Positions 1 through 9,310 of a stretch of 41,122 nucleotides of DNA are shown here, one piece after another. Position 1 is the first letter of the stretch; each line of letters opens with the position of its first letter. This stretch comes from a virus. A model generated the notes under the pieces. The model saw only the letters and a program-made list of their open reading frames with translations. It was not told the origin of the DNA and did not search any database. The stretch covers positions 1 to 41,122 of the IMG/VR virus record IMGVR_UViG_3300009515_000241. One strand, 5' to 3'. A program made the translations under genes and the position numbers.

Positions 1-1
1 G

Positions 2-338
2 TTCCATGCCAGCTTCAGCAAGACGGTAGGATTCTTTTTCGCGTTCGCTGGCGATCAGTTCGTCTTTCTGGGATTTTTTATTCTGCGTTGGGTCCTTAGT
101 GACTTCCTTGCCTGTATATTTCGCCATTCGGGACGCGTAGTCGGGATCAACAGCGGGTGCCGGTTTTTTTTCCTTCATCGTTTTGGGCTGATCAACAGGA
201 AGTTCTGATTTAGACGCTGGTCCTTCCGGCATCTTCATTGGCACAGGGTCAGATACCGGAAGGTCTTCCGCCATTCCTTCTGTTTCCGGTGCCGGTTCTA
301 TCGCGGGGGTCTTTTCGGGTTCAGGCTGATCGAGGATC
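2..338 (-). CDS. Partial foreign ORF, Pro/Glu/Lys-rich, runs off left edge
   Basis: An open frame on the minus strand with no stop between about 338 and the window edge, and no identifiable start. The translation begins around the motif ILDQPEPEKTP and is rich in Pro, Glu and Lys, with later charged stretches such as KDPTQNKKSQKDE. GC is about 51% and third codon positions are mixed, unlike the roughly 70% GC phage with G/C-ending codons that begins at 339. It looks like a disordered linker or tail of a protein from another genome. I do not recognise it. The junction with the phage falls at an 18-bp sequence that recurs at the other end of the phage. Confidence 0.45.
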
Positions 339-1092
339 TCGACACCTGGCCCGTCGCCGTGGCCCGGATGAAGTCGGAATCCGACGGCGGTAGCTCGTCG
401 ATGTCCGAGAACGACCCCGTCCAGCCCGTGAGATCGTCGCCGGTGACCACGACGGCCCGGACACGGGGGTTCAGGAGCTCGGAGAAGTCGACCGGGAAGG
501 TCGCATCCACCGCGAGGAGGACGGCGCTGCTCACCTGGTGGCCGTTCGTGTGGCCGCGGAGGTACCACTCGTCCGGGAGGCCTCCCAACGCTGTGATGTC
601 GCCCGCCGTGAGGACATAGCTCATGATCGGGTTGGCGCGGTCGCCGGCGAAGGCGACCGAGACGGTCCCGCCGCTCTGGTGGTCGACCCGGGCCTGGAGC
701 AGGTGCCACTCGGCGACGGAGAACGCCTGGGCGGAGGTCGCCCGCAGGACGCCGGCCACGTAAAGCGTCACCAGCCCAGTGTTGTCCTGGTAGCTGAGCG
801 AGATCCCCTCGACGCCGGCGAGCCCGGTCCCGAGCCTCACAAGGTCGTTGTTCGTGTTGTTCACGGTCACGAGACTGCGGATCGAGAACTCGTAGATCGT
901 GGTTGGGACGGCCGTGATCACCCCGTCGATCTCGAAGGGGATCCGCAAGATGTCATTGGTGATGGCGGCGGAGTGCGTCGCCCAGGGACCGGGGGGATTG
1001 CTCGTGGTGTAGACGACGGCGCCGGAGACGACCGTCATCCCCTCGAGGGCGGAGGACTGGAGCGCCAGGGGGAGGGCGTGGTGCATGGACAT
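298..1092 (-). CDS. Tail protein, LamG-like, N-terminal part (interrupted at left junction)
   Basis: Starts at ATG 1092 (MSMHH; a second ATG two codons in). About 251 phage-derived residues, ending ...DFIRATATGQVS at position 340; the last residues before the stop at 298 come from foreign DNA. The beta-rich sequence around residues 60-200 (YEFSIRSLV, GISLSYQDNTG, EWHLLQARVDH, WYLRGHTNGHQ) resembles LamG/concanavalin-like folds common in phage tail proteins; this is recognition by eye. The true C-terminus is at the other end of the window (40559-40845), giving about 340 residues after circularisation. Downstream in the tail operon, so likely a virion surface or adsorption protein. Confidence 0.7.
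   Translation of the reverse strand: MSMHHALPLALQSSALEGMTVVSGAVVYTTSNPPGPWATHSAAITNDILRIPFEIDGVITAVPTTIYEFSIRSLVTVNNTNNDLVRLGTGLAGVEGISLSYQDNTGLVTLYVAGVLRATSAQAFSVAEWHLLQARVDHQSGGTVSVAFAGDRANPIMSYVLTAGDITALGGLPDEWYLRGHTNGHQVSSAVLLAVDATFPVDFSELLNPRVRAVVVTGDDLTGWTGSFSDIDELPPSDSDFIRATATGQVSRSSISLNPKRPPR
339..356. repeat. 18-bp terminal direct repeat, left copy
   Basis: The sequence tcgacacctggcccgtcg is repeated exactly at 40828-40845 in the same orientation, and the flanking bases differ on both sides. The two copies lie in the same reading phase of two truncated minus-strand tail-protein frames. The repeat marks the point where the phage circle is opened and where foreign DNA begins on the left. 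Confidence 0.85.
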
Positions 1093-1097
1093 CGGGG

Positions 1098-1523
1098 CTA
1101 CCTCGAGCGCTTGATCGCGTAGACGGTGATGGTCGAGCCGGCGTCCGGAGCGGCGCCGCTGTTCGCCTGGAAGCTCGGGATCATCTCGACCCCGCTTGCG
1201 GGCGTTGTGAGCCGGAACTGGTCGGCCGGGCTCGCCAGCGCCGCGGACTCTGCAAGGTAGGCGGCCTGTGGTGCGGCCCCGGTGGCTCCGTCGACGTCCT
1301 CGACCGTGATCGGGAAGGCCGCGCCGCCGGCGGCGCGCGCATCCGTGAAGCCGACGTGGATCGAGGTCGCGTCCGGGCTCCCGCCCGCGTTCGCGCTGAT
1401 CTCGATGTACCAGTCGACCCAGGCGTCCCGGTCCGAGATCGGGAGCGCCTTCGCCAGGGCGGCCGGGCTCCCGAACGGTGGGATCGGCGTGATCGAGCCG
1501 AGGGCGTAGACGGTGCGTGCCAT
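1098..1523 (-). CDS. Tail-associated protein, unknown
   Basis: 141 residues from ATG 1523, five bases upstream of the LamG-like gene and just after the large tail protein at 1532-3220. The sequence is beta-rich and polar (VDWYIEISANAGG, TSIHVGFTDA, GSTITVYAIKRSR) with no signal peptide, membrane helix or recognised motif. Position among tail-tip genes suggests a small virion component, for example a decoration or tip-accessory protein. No family recognised. Confidence 0.6.
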   Translation of the reverse strand: MARTVYALGSITPIPPFGSPAALAKALPISDRDAWVDWYIEISANAGGSPDATSIHVGFTDARAAGGAAFPITVEDVDGATGAAPQAAYLAESAALASPADQFRLTTPASGVEMIPSFQANSGAAPDAGSTITVYAIKRSR

Positions 1524-1531
1524 GGGTGCTC

Positions 1532-3220
1532 CTACTGCAAGGCGCGGGCGACCCGCGCGGGATCCGTGAGGACGGAGAGGTCGAGAAGGGTCGAGCCGCC
1601 GCCGGCCGTGATCCCCTCGACCAGGGCGACGCGCGCGGTCCAGCCGAGGGCGGCATGGTCGAGGACCAGGACGTCCCCCACCTCGAAGCGGTCCTCCAGG
1701 CGGGCCGCGCCCTCGTAGCTCACGGACCAGTGCGGGAGCGCCAGGGCCTCGGCCCAGGTGTCCAGGGTCCGGAGGGCGCTCGGGACGTGCCATAGGTTCG
1801 CCGAGCTGAGCGACCAGGGGCGGATCCCGGAGCCCGGGACGCCGCGGAGCTCGAGGCGGCGCTGCGAGACGGCGCACCGGAAGGAGCCGAGGATCCGGAA
1901 GTCGCCCGGGTCAGGCTCGGCCGTGAGGACCCGGCGCGTCCGGTAGGCGCCGCCCTGGCGCTCGGGACCGAACTGGATCGTGAGCTCGTTCGCGACCTGG
2001 TCGAAGGCCCGCGTCCTCGGGTTCGAGACGAGCTGGAGATCGCCGCGGTCCACGGAAAGGTAGGCCGTGGCGTCGAGCTCGGTCGCGCCGTAGCGCATGC
2101 GGCGGACGAACAGGCCCCGGCGGCCCTCGACCACGCGCAGCGGCGCCAGCGGGAGGAGCTCGGTCCGGATCCACTCCCAGGCGTTCTCCGGCTCGTTCAC
2201 GACCGTGTCGATCTGCCACGCGTCGAGGTCCTCGCGGGCGGCTTCCATCCTGCCCAGGTCGACCTCGAAGCTCGCGAAGCGCTCGCTCAGGTAGCGGATG
2301 ATCTCGCCCATGCCGCGGACGGGCCCGCTCCTGTCGAGTCGCAGCGCGCCGCCGCCGAACCCGGCGGCCTCGGACCACGCGACGTAGTACGCGCGCCCTG
2401 GGGCCCCCGTGGCGCCCAGGATGGCGCCCAGGGTGCACACCGAGACGGTCCGGCCGAGGAGGTCCGTCGTCGTGACCACGGGTCGCGTGTCCTGGCTCGG
2501 CGCGTCGACGTCGTAGTCGTAGACCCGGACGCTGGACGCGTGGACCTCGCCGCCGGCCAGGAGGAGCCGGCTGTTCGCCGGCGTCGCCAGGTCGAGCTCG
2601 GCGGCCGGCGCCGGCGTCGACGCGGTGATCGTCCCCAGGTTCGGCCAGCTCGCGATCGAGCCGGGGTAGCCGAAGATCAGCGGGTACCAGGCGCCCACGG
2701 ACTTCTCGTCGAGGACCTGCCCTCCCGTGACTGGCCAGGCGTCCTCATCGATCACGGCGGCCGGGTCTACGAGCGGCCTAGAGGCGCGGACCGGGCTCCG
2801 GACGAGCGAGAACACCAGCGGCTCGAGCGGGCCGCCGAAGCTCACGTCCTCCGCTGCGCCCCGGATCGCGACCCTTGAGCGGTCGAGGACGGTCCCGGGG
2901 GTCCACCTGCGGAGCGTCGCGCGGGCGCCCTCGAGCTCCCATCCGGCGGCGATCAGGGCGGCCCAGGTCCCGGCGCCCGTGAGGCTCCCGCCGACGCCCT
3001 CGAGGTCCTCAGCGGCGATCTCGATCGGGGCCTGGAGCTCGGCGGAGTCGGCGTCCCCCTCGGTCAGCGTGATCTCGCCGAGGCCCTCGCGGTACAGGCG
3101 GAGCTCGCCGAAGCTGTCGAGGACCTCGGCGCCGGCCGTCGCGAACAGGGCGAGCCGGCCCCCGACCTCGAGGTCCAGGAGCCAGATCGGCTCCGTGAGG
3201 TCCAGGAGGCCCGCGGCCAT
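1532..3220 (-). CDS. Tail tip/baseplate-like protein
   Basis: 562 residues; ATG at 3220 overlaps the previous stop by one base (TGATG). The N-terminus (LLDLTEPIWLLDLEVGGRL) and many beta-strand stretches, plus a Trp-rich middle (NAWEWIRTELLPLAPLRVVEGRRGLFVRR) and a C-terminal part that closes with RFEVGDVLVLDHAALGWTA and VALVEGITAG, are typical of phage tail-tip or tail-hub proteins that combine a structural ring domain with a gp27-like barrel. Third large gene after the tape measure, the usual place for such proteins. No catalytic motif seen. Assignment rests on context and fold feel, not on a defined motif. Confidence 0.6.
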   Translation of the reverse strand: MAAGLLDLTEPIWLLDLEVGGRLALFATAGAEVLDSFGELRLYREGLGEITLTEGDADSAELQAPIEIAAEDLEGVGGSLTGAGTWAALIAAGWELEGARATLRRWTPGTVLDRSRVAIRGAAEDVSFGGPLEPLVFSLVRSPVRASRPLVDPAAVIDEDAWPVTGGQVLDEKSVGAWYPLIFGYPGSIASWPNLGTITASTPAPAAELDLATPANSRLLLAGGEVHASSVRVYDYDVDAPSQDTRPVVTTTDLLGRTVSVCTLGAILGATGAPGRAYYVAWSEAAGFGGGALRLDRSGPVRGMGEIIRYLSERFASFEVDLGRMEAAREDLDAWQIDTVVNEPENAWEWIRTELLPLAPLRVVEGRRGLFVRRMRYGATELDATAYLSVDRGDLQLVSNPRTRAFDQVANELTIQFGPERQGGAYRTRRVLTAEPDPGDFRILGSFRCAVSQRRLELRGVPGSGIRPWSLSSANLWHVPSALRTLDTWAEALALPHWSVSYEGAARLEDRFEVGDVLVLDHAALGWTARVALVEGITAGGGSTLLDLSVLTDPARVARALQ

Positions 3221-6200
3221 CAGACGAGCTCGCGGAGTTGGATCCCGGCCAGGCGCCCGAACTCGTTCACGCCTTCGTCGCCCAGGACGTGGTCGAAGCG
3301 GGCGGACCCGTCGAGGACCGCGTGCAGGAACAGCGTAGGATCGGTGATCGTGGTCCCGCTCGCGGCCGGGACGCGGGCGACCCCGACCACCGGGAGCTCG
3401 CCGCCCTTGACCTCGGCGAACAGGCCCGCGAGGAGCGTCCACACGTCTTGGTCGGTGACGGCCGGCGGCTTTCCGACGGGGCCGAGGAAGTCCGGCGCCG
3501 GGTTCCCGCGGATCGCGTCGAGCTTCAGGCCGTCCGGCCACGCGAGCGACCAGGTCCGCGCCATGGGGCCGAGCTGGGTCCGGCGGATCGTGCCGAAGCT
3601 GGACACGGCCTCGAGGACGTTCGGGCGGTCCTCGACCGAGTAGCCGCGGGACCACTGCTGGCCGAACACCTGGATCGCGCCGACCCGGACCAGGCCGGCC
3701 TCCGTGTAGTCCTCGGCGACGCCGTCCAGGCCGATCACGGTCCCGGGCCCGCTGGGCGCGTTGAGCCGCACGCGGATCCCGTGGATGAAGTCGGCCGGGA
3801 GCCCGTCGAGCTGGACGACCAGGAGCCCGCTCGGCGCCTGGACGTTGAACGTGGTCCCGAGGACCGTCCCGCTCGGGAACCCTGGCGCGGTGATCACCGG
3901 CGGCGCGACGGTCCCGGGCTCCGCCCAGCGGCCGGACGTGTTTCCGCCGATGCGGTAGCCGGTCAGGCCGGCGTCCACGACGATCCCGCCGGCGAGCTCG
4001 TTCCGATGCCAGAACCGCGAGGCCGTCGCGGTCCCGGTGGCCGGCTGCGCGTGCGGGCCGTGACGGTCGCCGCCCAGGGCGATCCCGACGCGGGCGTCCC
4101 AGGTCCCGACCGCGACCCAGGCCCCGGCGCCTGTGGTGTCGACCTCGACGGTCGCCCGCCCGAAGTTGGACCGGAGGATCAGGACGCCGAGGAGCCAGCT
4201 CGAGCCGATCCGGGTCGGGGTCGGCGCCAGGCTCCAGGACAGGCGCTGGATCCCGCGGGTCGCGCTCCGGTAGGTCGCCGAGGGCGAGGGCGACCGCTCG
4301 GCGAACAGGTTCGCGATCGGGTGGTCGTGGCTCGGCTCGAGCGTGTGGAGCTCGGCGAGGCCGCCCGGCCCGCCGCGGACCTCGAGGAGCGTCCCGAGCT
4401 CGCCGGCCGTCCGCTGCGGAGGGCCTTCGCCGCCGATCCAGCCGAGCGGGTAGGGGAGGACGCCGAACGGCCGCCCCGTCTTGAGCGCCGAGCTCGTCGC
4501 CAGCGCCGGGAGCGTGGTCGCGTTCTCCAGTGTCCCGCTCCTGAAGGAGTGCATCCGCCACTCGGCGGAGCCGGTCGACGCCGCGGCCACGGCGCCCCAG
4601 AACACGCCGCCCGTGGCGATCGGCGCACCGGAGGCCGTGAGCGTCCCGGAGGCCGCGAGCGCCCACGGGTTGTAGGCCCTGGCCCCGGCGCGCCACAGGA
4701 CGTAGAACGCGCCGTCGCTGCTGATCTCCCAGGCGATCTGGAAGGGCGAGGAGAAGGGGTTCCCGGCGCCGTTCGGCTCGATCTGGGCGAGCGTGCCCCC
4801 GCTAACGATGTCGATCACCCGGAAACCGGACGTCGTGAAGTTGAACCCGAGCCGGTGATCCACGACGCCGTTGGACAGGCGGACCCGGAGCCCGATGTGG
4901 GTCGCCGTGAACAGGCCGCCCGAGACCACCACGACGTCGAACTGGCCCGCGCCCTCGAGGTCGGTCCCGGTCACGATGTGGTAGCGGAGGCGCTGGGCGG
5001 CCGTGACCAGGGCGAGGACGCCCGGAGCCTGGAGCGTCGCGGTCCCGCCGGTCGTCGTGAGGATCCAGCCCATGTTGTTCGGGAGCTCGATCGCGTGCCA
5101 GGTGTTCCCGGTGGTCGGCGACAGGGCGGCCCGGTCGGCCCCGAACCCGAACCGGGCCTCCGGCTCGGCGAAGGGGGGCGAGCCGGCCGAGACCAGGCCC
5201 CGGTTGACGGCCTTCGCCCATCCGCCCAGGGTCGCCACGTGGAGGCTCAGGTCGGTCGTCGCGACCGCGGCTGTGTGGCTGTGGAACAGGAAGATCCCGC
5301 CGTCCGAGGCTGCGCACGCGTACCGCTGATCCGCCCGGAGGAGGCCGCTCGAGCTCCCATGCTCAAGCGGGTTGAACCGGAAGGCCTCCCAGGTGTCGCC
5401 GAGGTCGCTCGAGCGCCAGACGTAGAGCCCGAACGGGGTCGTGGTCGTCCTCGAGCCGAACGCCCAGATCGTCCCGTCCTGCTCGGCGCACGCGCCGGCG
5501 CCGCCCAGGGCGAACGCGCTGTCGATGTTCACGGCCGCAGCGCCGCCGATGCTCTCGAAGGGCGAGCCGATGCGGCGGAACGTGGGCTGCAGCGTGATCA
5601 GGCCTCGGTAGACGACACCGATCGATCCATCGGGAAGGGCGACGAGAGAGGGATCACGGCCGATCCCGGCGATCGTCGCGACGAGCTCGAAGGTCATCCC
5701 GAGGTCGCGGCTCACGTACTGGCGCCACGTCGTGGGCGTGACGGCGTCCGCCTCGACCAGGGCGACGAGCTCGCCGACCACGACGGCCGAGCGGCTCTCG
5801 GCCCCGGTCGGGTTCTCGCCCAGGCCGGTAGGCGCGCTGTAGTCCGTCCAGGTCGCGCCCTCGTCGTCGCTGTACTGGCTCTCTCCGTTGTCGTCGTAGA
5901 GGACCAGGCGCCGCGACGGGAGGACGATCAGGCACGGCGGCCCGGAGAACCCGAACAGGGTCACGACGCCGGAGGTCCAGTCCGGCGTGCTCCGGTAGTT
6001 GTGCGAGACGCTGATCGAGCTGGTCGAGGCCGTCCAGGCGACCACCACCCGCTGGGACCACGGCAGGACCACTGCGTCGTGTGCGGTGTGGTCCAGGGTC
6101 GTCGTGAACGCGATCGTCTCCCAGTGGTGGAGCCAGCTCGGCGCGTTCCACCCGAGCCAGTCAAAGTCCGTCGTCTCGGCCGTGTCCCGGTACAGGAGGC

Positions 6201-6456
6201 GGACCCGGCTCGAGAACTCGCGGCCCGGGTCGCCGGCGTTCTCGACCAGGAGCTCGAGCTCGCGGTCCTGGGCGTGCGAGACGGCCGGGAGGAGCTCGGA
6301 CCGGGGGTCGTCCGGCCTCGAGGTCCCGGGCCGGGGGTCGCCCTCCGTGTAGAGCGAGCCGAGGGCCGTCCCATCGTTCGGCGCCAGGTTCTCGAGCGTG
6401 AGCCGCTGATCAGCGATCAGGAGGCCGCGGAGCTCGTCGGTCGTCCTCGTTCCCAC
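3220..6456 (-). CDS. Large tail protein with sialidase-type Asp-box repeats
   Basis: 1078 residues from GTG 6456, behind a GGGAGG ribosome site and three bases after the tape measure stop. Three Asp boxes (S/T-x-D-x-G-x-T-W/F) are visible: SDDEGATW at residues 196-203, SRDLGMTF at 249-256 and SSDLGDTW at 349-356, each followed by another strand, as in BNR/sialidase beta-propellers. The pattern spans about residues 130-430. The rest is beta-rich and ends with another tail-domain segment (VFGQQWSRGYSVEDRP). Likely the tail-tip or fibre protein that contacts host glycans. Asp boxes are structural, so glycosidase activity is not implied. Confidence 0.75.
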   Translation of the reverse strand: MGTRTTDELRGLLIADQRLTLENLAPNDGTALGSLYTEGDPRPGTSRPDDPRSELLPAVSHAQDRELELLVENAGDPGREFSSRVRLLYRDTAETTDFDWLGWNAPSWLHHWETIAFTTTLDHTAHDAVVLPWSQRVVVAWTASTSSISVSHNYRSTPDWTSGVVTLFGFSGPPCLIVLPSRRLVLYDDNGESQYSDDEGATWTDYSAPTGLGENPTGAESRSAVVVGELVALVEADAVTPTTWRQYVSRDLGMTFELVATIAGIGRDPSLVALPDGSIGVVYRGLITLQPTFRRIGSPFESIGGAAAVNIDSAFALGGAGACAEQDGTIWAFGSRTTTTPFGLYVWRSSDLGDTWEAFRFNPLEHGSSSGLLRADQRYACAASDGGIFLFHSHTAAVATTDLSLHVATLGGWAKAVNRGLVSAGSPPFAEPEARFGFGADRAALSPTTGNTWHAIELPNNMGWILTTTGGTATLQAPGVLALVTAAQRLRYHIVTGTDLEGAGQFDVVVVSGGLFTATHIGLRVRLSNGVVDHRLGFNFTTSGFRVIDIVSGGTLAQIEPNGAGNPFSSPFQIAWEISSDGAFYVLWRAGARAYNPWALAASGTLTASGAPIATGGVFWGAVAAASTGSAEWRMHSFRSGTLENATTLPALATSSALKTGRPFGVLPYPLGWIGGEGPPQRTAGELGTLLEVRGGPGGLAELHTLEPSHDHPIANLFAERSPSPSATYRSATRGIQRLSWSLAPTPTRIGSSWLLGVLILRSNFGRATVEVDTTGAGAWVAVGTWDARVGIALGGDRHGPHAQPATGTATASRFWHRNELAGGIVVDAGLTGYRIGGNTSGRWAEPGTVAPPVITAPGFPSGTVLGTTFNVQAPSGLLVVQLDGLPADFIHGIRVRLNAPSGPGTVIGLDGVAEDYTEAGLVRVGAIQVFGQQWSRGYSVEDRPNVLEAVSSFGTIRRTQLGPMARTWSLAWPDGLKLDAIRGNPAPDFLGPVGKPPAVTDQDVWTLLAGLFAEVKGGELPVVGVARVPAASGTTITDPTLFLHAVLDGSARFDHVLGDEGVNEFGRLAGIQLRELV

Positions 6457-6459
6457 CGG

Positions 6460-8793
6460 CTACCTCCCGCCGAACGTGACGCGCTGCCCCAGGGGCCGGG
6501 CTCCGGCCGCCTTCCGCACCGCTCGCCGAGCTCGGCCTCCACGCTGGAGCGCGCGGCTCGTGAGCATGTCGGCGTGGCGGCCCTCGAAGAACAGGGCGAC
6601 GCCCTCCGAGCCGCTCGAGCTCGCCGCCGCCGGGCCTCGGCCGAGGGCGTCCTGGATCCGGTCGCGCCCGACCTGGTCGACGGTGCGCGCGTCGAGGACG
6701 GCCTCCCCCTGGCGGAGGATCGCGTTCCGCTCGTCCGGCCCGGCCGTGAAGCTCGGCGCCCCGGCGATCCCGCCGGCGTGGAACTGCGGCGGCTTCTGGC
6801 TCGCGACCAGGCCGGCCTGGATCCCGCCCTCGATCACGGCCGCGGCGGCGGCGCTGATCCCGAGCGGCGACGGCGGCGGCCCGAAGATCGCGAAGGCCTT
6901 CAGGACGGCGGCGGCCGTCTGGAAGGCGACGGCGGCGAGGGCGGCCTGCTTCTCGGCCCGGAAGGCGGCGAGGGCGTCCCTCTTGAGCTCGTCGCGCCGG
7001 CGCTTCGAGAGCTTGATCGACGTCTCGACGGCGTCGAGCTCGGCCTGGATCTGGGCTCGAGCTCGCTCGGAGGTGGCGGCCTCGAGCTCCTCCTCCAGGG
7101 CCTTCCGCTCGTCGCGCTTCGCCGCGAGGCCCTCGCGCTCGGCGGCGAGCTCCTCCGCGACGGCCTCGGACCGGCGGCGCGTGACCTCCTCGGCGAGGGC
7201 GATCAGGCTCGCGGCGAGGTCCTCGGCGAGGCCCAGCGCGTCCTCGAACTGCTCCCGCCGAGCGTCCGCGGCCTCCTCCTCGAGCTCGCGGAGCGCCTCC
7301 TGGACCTCGACCTCGGCGGCCTTCCGCTCCTCGAGCTCCTCGAGGCGCTTCTCCAGCTGCTCGTCGCGGAGCGCGGCGAGGTCCCGCTCCTCCCGCTTGA
7401 TCGCCTCGACGCGGGCCACCTCGGCGATCTGCAGGTCGACGGCGACGTCCTGGCCCTCGGCCGCGAGGCGCTGGAGCTCGCGGACCGTCTCGCCGATCTG
7501 GATGATCGTCTCGGCGCGGGCCTTCTGGATCTCCTGCTCGGCCGTGAGCGTGTCCGAGCGGAGCTCGGCGATCGTCGTCGTGAGCTCGCCCTGGGCCTTC
7601 CGGGTGTCGGCGGAGAGCTTCGCCTGAGCTCGAGCGAGGGACTCGGCCTCCTTCGTCGCGCGCTCCTCCTCCTCGGAGAGGCGGCCGAGCTCGGTCCGGA
7701 GGACGCCGGCGCCCTCGGCGGCCTGGTCCGTTGCCTTCGAGAGCTCGAAGAACTGGAACGCGGTGTTGACCGCGTGCTGCCTGGCGCGCTCGAAGGGCGA
7801 GCCGAGCTCGTCCGCTGCGCGCTGCTCCTCGGCGATGCTGCGGACAAGCTCGAAGTTGCCACGCGTGAGCGCGCCGACCGCGCGGCCGAGGCGGTCCAGG
7901 TCGGCGACGATCTCCGTGGTCGCCGTGGCGGCGAAGTCCTTCAGGAACACGAACCCGAGCGTGAAGGACCGGATCCGCTCGCCGAGCTCGAGGAAGTCGA
8001 CCAGGTCGGCGGCGGCGCCGCGGAGGACCTCGCCGAGCTCGGCGCTCGCCGCGGCGAAGGCCCTCGACTGCGCGGCGGCCTCCGGGCCCACGTCGAGGCC
8101 GAACTCCCTCGACTGCTCGACGAAGGCCTCCAGCGGCACGTCGCCCAGGGCGGCGGCGAGGCGGTTCCCGGCGTCGCCGAACAGTTGCTGGGCGATCGTG
8201 TTCTTGAGGGCCGCGTCCTCGGTGCCCTGCATCCCGGCGATCACTTCCTGGAGGACGCCGTCGGTGTCGTCCATGCGCGACGTGAGATCGGCGCTCGAGA
8301 AGCCGAGGAGCTCGAAGGCCTCGAGGGCCGCGCCGCTCCCGCGCGACGCGTCGAACATCTTTTCGCCGAAGTCCTCGACCCCGCCGGCGAGGTCGCCGAA
8401 CTCCAGGCCGGCCTTCTTGGCCGCGAGGTCGATCCCGGCGAGGGTCTGGGCGCCGACGCCCGTGGCGGCAGAGAGCTGGAGGAGCTCGTTCCGCGCGTCG
8501 GCAAGCTCGCCGGCGAACCCGAACACGGAGCCGGCCGCTTGCTTGATCAGGTCCGCCGAGAGCGCCCCGGCGAGGACCGAGCCGGCCCCGCGAAACGCGT
8601 CCGTCCAGGAGTCGGCGGCCTGGGTCGCGGCGGTCCTGGCGGCCTTGACCGCGTCCGCCTGGGCCTTCCGCTGCTGCTTCACGAACGCGATCGCCGCCCG
8701 CGCGGCCGCCTTGTCCGTGACCCCGGGGATCTGGGCGATCTCGCGCTGGTAGCGCTCGATCTCTGCTACGACCTCGAGCTCGATCTGGGCCAT
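6460..8793 (-). CDS. Tail tape measure protein
   Basis: 777 residues from ATG 8793. N-terminal domain with Gly/Ala-rich helices (AGALSADLIKQAAGSVFGF), a long charged coiled coil at about 340-590 (EELEERKAAEVEVQEALRE and similar), a hydrophobic Ala/Ile segment near 610-660, and the C-terminal signature seen in many tape measures: PPQFHAGGI, DERNAILRQGEAVLD and TVDQVGRDRIQ. It scaffolds tail-tube assembly and sets its length; at about 1.5 angstrom per residue the tail would be near 115 nm. Position after the tail chaperone genes agrees. Confidence 0.93.
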   Translation of the reverse strand: MAQIELEVVAEIERYQREIAQIPGVTDKAAARAAIAFVKQQRKAQADAVKAARTAATQAADSWTDAFRGAGSVLAGALSADLIKQAAGSVFGFAGELADARNELLQLSAATGVGAQTLAGIDLAAKKAGLEFGDLAGGVEDFGEKMFDASRGSGAALEAFELLGFSSADLTSRMDDTDGVLQEVIAGMQGTEDAALKNTIAQQLFGDAGNRLAAALGDVPLEAFVEQSREFGLDVGPEAAAQSRAFAAASAELGEVLRGAAADLVDFLELGERIRSFTLGFVFLKDFAATATTEIVADLDRLGRAVGALTRGNFELVRSIAEEQRAADELGSPFERARQHAVNTAFQFFELSKATDQAAEGAGVLRTELGRLSEEEERATKEAESLARAQAKLSADTRKAQGELTTTIAELRSDTLTAEQEIQKARAETIIQIGETVRELQRLAAEGQDVAVDLQIAEVARVEAIKREERDLAALRDEQLEKRLEELEERKAAEVEVQEALRELEEEAADARREQFEDALGLAEDLAASLIALAEEVTRRRSEAVAEELAAEREGLAAKRDERKALEEELEAATSERARAQIQAELDAVETSIKLSKRRRDELKRDALAAFRAEKQAALAAVAFQTAAAVLKAFAIFGPPPSPLGISAAAAAVIEGGIQAGLVASQKPPQFHAGGIAGAPSFTAGPDERNAILRQGEAVLDARTVDQVGRDRIQDALGRGPAAASSSGSEGVALFFEGRHADMLTSRALQRGGRARRAVRKAAGARPLGQRVTFGGR

Positions 8794-8796
8794 GGG

Positions 8797-9306
8797 TCAG
8801 ATCCTCCCGGTGGCCGCGTCGCCGGCGCGCGCGACCGCGCCGCCGAGGCGCTCGACCATGCGCTCCGCCGCCTCCTCGACCGGGCGGCGGATCAGGGTCC
8901 GGAACGTCCGCCCGCGCCGGATGTTCGTCGCGTAGGGGGCGCGGTTGACCATGGCGCCGGCGAACCGGGTCGGGGTGAGGACGCGCCACTCGAGGGCCAG
9001 AAGCTCCTTCGAGTGCACCGGCTTTGCCCGCTGCCCGATCGGCCAGTCGTCGAAGGCTCGGCGGGCGGGCGGGCCGAGCTCGAGGTCCATCACACGAGCG
9101 ATCGCCGGCGCGGCGGCGGCGAGGAGCTCGCGGGCGATCCGGTTCACGGATGGGTCGACGGAGATCGTCTGGCCGCGCTTCTGTCGGACCTCCTGGCCGG
9201 CGAGGAAGTCCAGGCCGGGCGCCTCCCAGTGCGCCTGGGCCGTGACCTGGGACAGGTCGGCCCGCACGCGGGTCTGGGTCGCGGTGCGCGGGCGGAAGTC
9301 CGGCAC
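8797..9306 (-). CDS. Tail-region protein, unknown
   Basis: 169 residues if started at GTG 9306 (VPDFRPRT), the first start after the end of the chaperone extension frame at 9311. An upstream ATG at 9369 in the same frame would overlap that frame. The sequence contains SVDPSVNRIARELLAAAAPAI and WRVLTPTRFAGAMVNRAPYATNIRRG with a basic C-terminus. It lies between the tail chaperone and the tape measure, where an extra virion or assembly protein is sometimes found. No family recognised. Confidence 0.6.
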   Translation of the reverse strand: MPDFRPRTATQTRVRADLSQVTAQAHWEAPGLDFLAGQEVRQKRGQTISVDPSVNRIARELLAAAAPAIARVMDLELGPPARRAFDDWPIGQRAKPVHSKELLALEWRVLTPTRFAGAMVNRAPYATNIRRGRTFRTLIRRPVEEAAERMVERLGGAVARAGDAATGRI

Positions 9307-9310
9307 CGCG

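Noticed and set aside
1-338. Left flank as part of the phage
   Set aside because: GC about 51%, different codon use, and the phage gene closes properly with the other end instead.
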